Source of the DNA: Bacteroidia bacterium
Lineage (GTDB): Bacteria; Bacteroidota; Bacteroidia; Cytophagales; Cyclobacteriaceae
Direction: 5' to 3'
NCBI GenBank assembly: GCA_012031955.1
Contig: JAAURZ010000056.1
Span: 1-9,104 of the forward strand
Length of the DNA: 9,104 bases
Shown here in pieces: positions 7,503-9,104 of this stretch (the first letter of the stretch is position 1; each line of letters starts with the position of its first letter). Below the pieces are notes generated by a model. It worked only from the letters and a program-made list of their open reading frames with translations. It did no database searches and had not been told where the DNA came from. The position numbers and the translations under genes were made by a program.

Positions 7503-8423
7503 ATGACAATGAAATTCTCGAAACTCATAATTGCCATCACGCTGGCGACGCTTGCCACACCCTTGGTTGCCCAGCAACAGGTGATGTTCACGCAATACAT
7601 GTTCAATCAACTGGCGATCAACCCCGCATACGCAGGCAGTCACCGAACGATGAGCTTCACGGCGCTCGCGCGCAAGCAATGGGCGGGTATTGATGGGGCA
7701 CCGAGTACGCAAACCCTAAGCATGCACACGCCAACGCGCAACCAACGGGTAGGCATCGGGTTGTTGCTCCTCCACGACAAGATCGGCGTAACGAAGCAAA
7801 CCGGCGTCTATAATTCGTACTCTTATACTATTCCATTTTACAATGGCGGACGCCTGGCGATGGGATTGCAGGCCGGCTTCACTACCTACAATGCACAGTA
7901 TAGTCTGATTTCCGATACCGACCCTGCATTTGCCACCGGCGATATCAAGGAGACCCACCCGAATATCGGGGCGGGCGTATTCTACTACACCAACAAATTC
8001 TACGTTGGCTTCTCTGTACCACAGCTCTTACAGAACCGCTTTGACAGAAAGAACCCCGATTCAGATTCAAGAATAGTACGACACTACTTCCTTAGCAGCG
8101 GTTACGTATTTACGCTTGACCGTCAACTTAAACTCAAGCCTAGTGTGCTAGTAAAGGGTGTGGCTGGTGCCCCTATACAAGTCGACCTGAATCTCAACTT
8201 GCTCATGAATGAAATAATGTGGGTCGGCTTATCGTGGCGCTCGTTCGAATCGCTGGATGCGCTGCTCCAGTTTCAGGTCACCAAGCAATTGCAGGTTGGG
8301 TATGCCTACGACTTTTCCACAACGTCGGAACTCAGTCGCATCAACAGCGGCTCGCATGAATTGATGGTGAACTATCGCGTGATTGAGAAAAGATCAAGGA
8401 AGAAACAGCCGAGGTATTTTTAA
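7503..8423 (+). CDS. PorP/SprF-family type IX secretion outer-membrane protein
   Basis: The 306-residue protein has a signal peptide (MTMKFSKLIIAITLATLATP, likely cleaved after VA at residue 23). It then shows the family hallmark QQQVMFTQYMFNQLAINPAYAGS (split here as QQVMFTQYMF and NQLAINPAYAGS, about 24-46). FTALARKQWAGIDGAP follows at about 51-66, with alternating beta-strand-like segments to the end. The length fits the family. Members are predicted outer-membrane beta-barrels; SprF of Flavobacterium johnsoniae is needed for secretion of the adjacent adhesin SprB. Here the gene follows the type-B C-terminal domain by 16 nt, so co-transcription and a partner role for that adhesin are likely. 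I chose the ATG at 7503 over a TTG at 7497; the ATG at 7509 is also possible. The frame is intact, unlike the gene before it. Which cargo it serves is inferred from position. Confidence 0.9.
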   Translation: MTMKFSKLIIAITLATLATPLVAQQQVMFTQYMFNQLAINPAYAGSHRTMSFTALARKQWAGIDGAPSTQTLSMHTPTRNQRVGIGLLLLHDKIGVTKQTGVYNSYSYTIPFYNGGRLAMGLQAGFTTYNAQYSLISDTDPAFATGDIKETHPNIGAGVFYYTNKFYVGFSVPQLLQNRFDRKNPDSDSRIVRHYFLSSGYVFTLDRQLKLKPSVLVKGVAGAPIQVDLNLNLLMNEIMWVGLSWRSFESLDALLQFQVTKQLQVGYAYDFSTTSELSRINSGSHELMVNYRVIEKRSRKKQPRYF

Positions 8424-8503
8424 GATGTCAGAATTGCCTGGGAGGCATGCGGAAAACCGCCCAAACGCCACATTTTCTGTCCTGACGGTGTCTCGTCCAA
8501 TGG

Positions 8504-8524
8504 ACTTCACTATGAAGTTTTCTT
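8504..8524 (+). terminator. Possible weak terminator of the adhesin/porP operon
   Basis: ACTTCA, loop CTA and TGAAGT form a 6-bp stem, followed by TTTCTT. It lies about 80 bp after the PorP/SprF stop, a plausible place for operon termination. The stem is short and AT-rich and the T tract is broken, so the call is weak. Confidence 0.25.
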
Positions 8525-8701
8525 GAGCGTCTCACAACGATTCTTCAAAATGTCATTGTACCCATCTTTAAACGCATCGCTCAAAAAACTTTTGGCGACA
8601 AATCGGACAGCACTTTTTCGCTATCCAGTATGTCATCGAAAGCATTCCTTATCTGCATTCAATTTGATATGATTTGATGCAGTTCGATTATATATAGACA
8701 T

Positions 8702-8733
8702 AAAAAAACCTCAAAATTTACATTTTGAGGTTT
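8702..8733 (-). terminator. Rho-independent terminator of tRNA-Cys
   Basis: A perfect 12-bp inverted repeat (8706-8717 with 8722-8733, arm AAACCTCAAAAT) encloses a 4-nt loop. On the minus strand it is followed by an unbroken run of seven T (8708-8702). It starts 21 bp past the 3' end of the tRNA, so it should end that transcript. On the plus strand no T tract follows, so it works in one direction only. Confidence 0.85.
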
Positions 8734-8753
8734 ACTTCAATTTAAAGTGTTTG

Positions 8754-8824
8754 AGGCGCTGAGCGGATTCGAACCGCTGTAAAAGGTTTTGCAGACCTCT
8801 GCCTAGCCACTCGGCCACAGTACC
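8754..8824 (-). tRNA. tRNA-Cys (anticodon GCA)
   Basis: The minus strand folds into a 71-nt cloverleaf. It has a 3-bp D stem GCC/GGC with loop GAGTGGCTA, an anticodon arm with loop CTGCAAA (anticodon GCA), a 4-nt variable loop and a perfect T stem AGCGG/CCGCT with loop TTCGAAT. The discriminator base is U, the identity base for cysteine tRNAs. CCA is not encoded (CAA follows). The acceptor stem GGTACTG/CAGCGCC pairs except for one G-U wobble at pair 3-70 and an A-C mismatch at pair 4-69, which is unusual. Transcription likely starts at the box at 8837-8844. Confidence 0.95.
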
Positions 8825-8836
8825 ATTTCAGGGCAG

Positions 8837-8844
8837 CAAAAGTA
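8837..8844 (-). promoter_or_regulatory. Candidate -7 promoter box for tRNA-Cys
   Basis: The minus strand reads TACTTTTG, an exact match to TAnnTTTG, 12 bp upstream of the tRNA 5' end. That is a natural position for transcription beginning a few bases before the mature 5' end. The -33 position holds TTTT rather than TTTG. A second exact match, TATGTTTG at 8924-8917, would give a leader of about 85 nt and is the less economical choice. Confidence 0.45.
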
Positions 8845-8931
8845 AGTGATTTTCCAGAAAGAGAAAAGCTAAACAAGGGCGCTAAGATTTTCTACTTTTA
8901 GTAAGCATATCTTTACCAAACATACTGCTTT

Positions 8932-9104
8932 ATGTTGCCGATTGCAGAATCAGAACTCATCATCAATAAAAGAGGGGCTGTATACCACCTCAACCTGAGG
9001 CCCGAAGAAATAGCTTCAACCATCATCACCGTAGGTGACCCTGATAGGGTAAGGGTGGTAAGCAAATATTTTGATACGGTTGAATATAAACAGCAGCACC
9101 GTGA
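8932..9104 (+). CDS. Nucleoside phosphorylase, N-terminal part (cut by window edge)
   Basis: From the ATG at 8932 the frame runs open to the window end (57 complete codons). The protein begins MLPIAESELIINKRG and continues with AVYHLNLRPEEIA and IITVGDPDRVRVVSKYF. The VGDPDRV motif (about residues 34-40) is the phosphate-binding segment of the purine/uridine phosphorylase (PNP/UDP) family, and the N-terminus matches the form common in Bacteroidota. Such cytoplasmic enzymes split nucleosides with phosphate into base and pentose-1-phosphate for salvage. Whether purine or uridine is preferred cannot be told from this much. The gene diverges from tRNA-Cys, 107 bp apart. No Shine-Dalgarno is apparent. 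The sequence TATCTTTA at 8908-8915 is a seven-of-eight resemblance to a -7 box but lies very close to the start. Confidence 0.85.
   Translation, partial: MLPIAESELIINKRGAVYHLNLRPEEIASTIITVGDPDRVRVVSKYFDTVEYKQQHR

Larger units (their letters stand above)
8424..8753. other. Noncoding region between porP/sprF-like gene and tRNA-Cys
   Basis: No gene is supported in this stretch of about 330 bp. It contains two tiny back-to-back hairpins (GCCT/AGGC at 8436-8446 and GCGG/CCGC at 8449-8460), a 6-bp hairpin at 8504-8518 followed by a short T-rich run, and a strong minus-strand terminator at 8702-8733. The part at about 8640-8700 is AT-rich. Confidence 0.6.

Noticed and set aside
8702..8733. Bidirectional terminator serving the porP/sprF operon too
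   Set aside because: On the plus strand the stem is followed by ACTTCAATTT with no T tract, so only minus-strand termination is supported.

Overview
The window looks like a chromosomal segment of a member of the Bacteroidota, probably in or near the Cytophagales. Three things point there: a protein with a type IX secretion (T9SS) type-B C-terminal sorting domain followed directly by a PorP/SprF-family protein, a sulfite/nitrite reductase of the form common in that phylum, and good TAnnTTTG promoter boxes. Base composition is close to balanced except at the extreme left edge. The genus is an inference.

Layout: (1) positions 1-1239, minus strand: the N-terminal 413 codons of a siroheme sulfite/nitrite reductase, cut by the left edge. 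Its last 52 or so codons (156-1) switch abruptly to very GC-rich codon use and stop resembling the family. (2) 1240-1952: a divergent intergenic region of about 700 bp with a candidate reductase promoter and no convincing gene. (3) 1953-7486, plus strand: one very large secreted, multidomain, adhesin-like gene broken by three frameshifts into four reading-frame segments. Joined, they encode a signal peptide, an IgGFc-binding-like module, several Ig-like modules, seven tandem 93-residue putative-Ig repeats, a calcium-binding thrombospondin type 3 (TSP3)-like Asp-rich stretch and the T9SS type-B C-terminal domain. (4) 7503-8423: the PorP/SprF partner, 16 nt downstream and probably in the same operon. 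(5) 8424-8753: noncoding, ending in a minus-strand terminator. (6) 8754-8824: tRNA-Cys(GCA), minus strand. (7) 8932-9104: the 5' end of a nucleoside phosphorylase gene, cut by the right edge.

The functional core is the adhesin plus PorP/SprF pair. In this type of cassette, a surface protein is carried to the outer membrane by T9SS through its C-terminal domain and depends on a co-expressed SprF-like outer-membrane protein. The most notable points are the three frameshifts, a repeat array with an exact 279-bp period whose only irregular unit (278 bp) marks one frameshift, and the compositional break at the left edge. I did not find a convincing previously undescribed system beyond this adhesin cassette.
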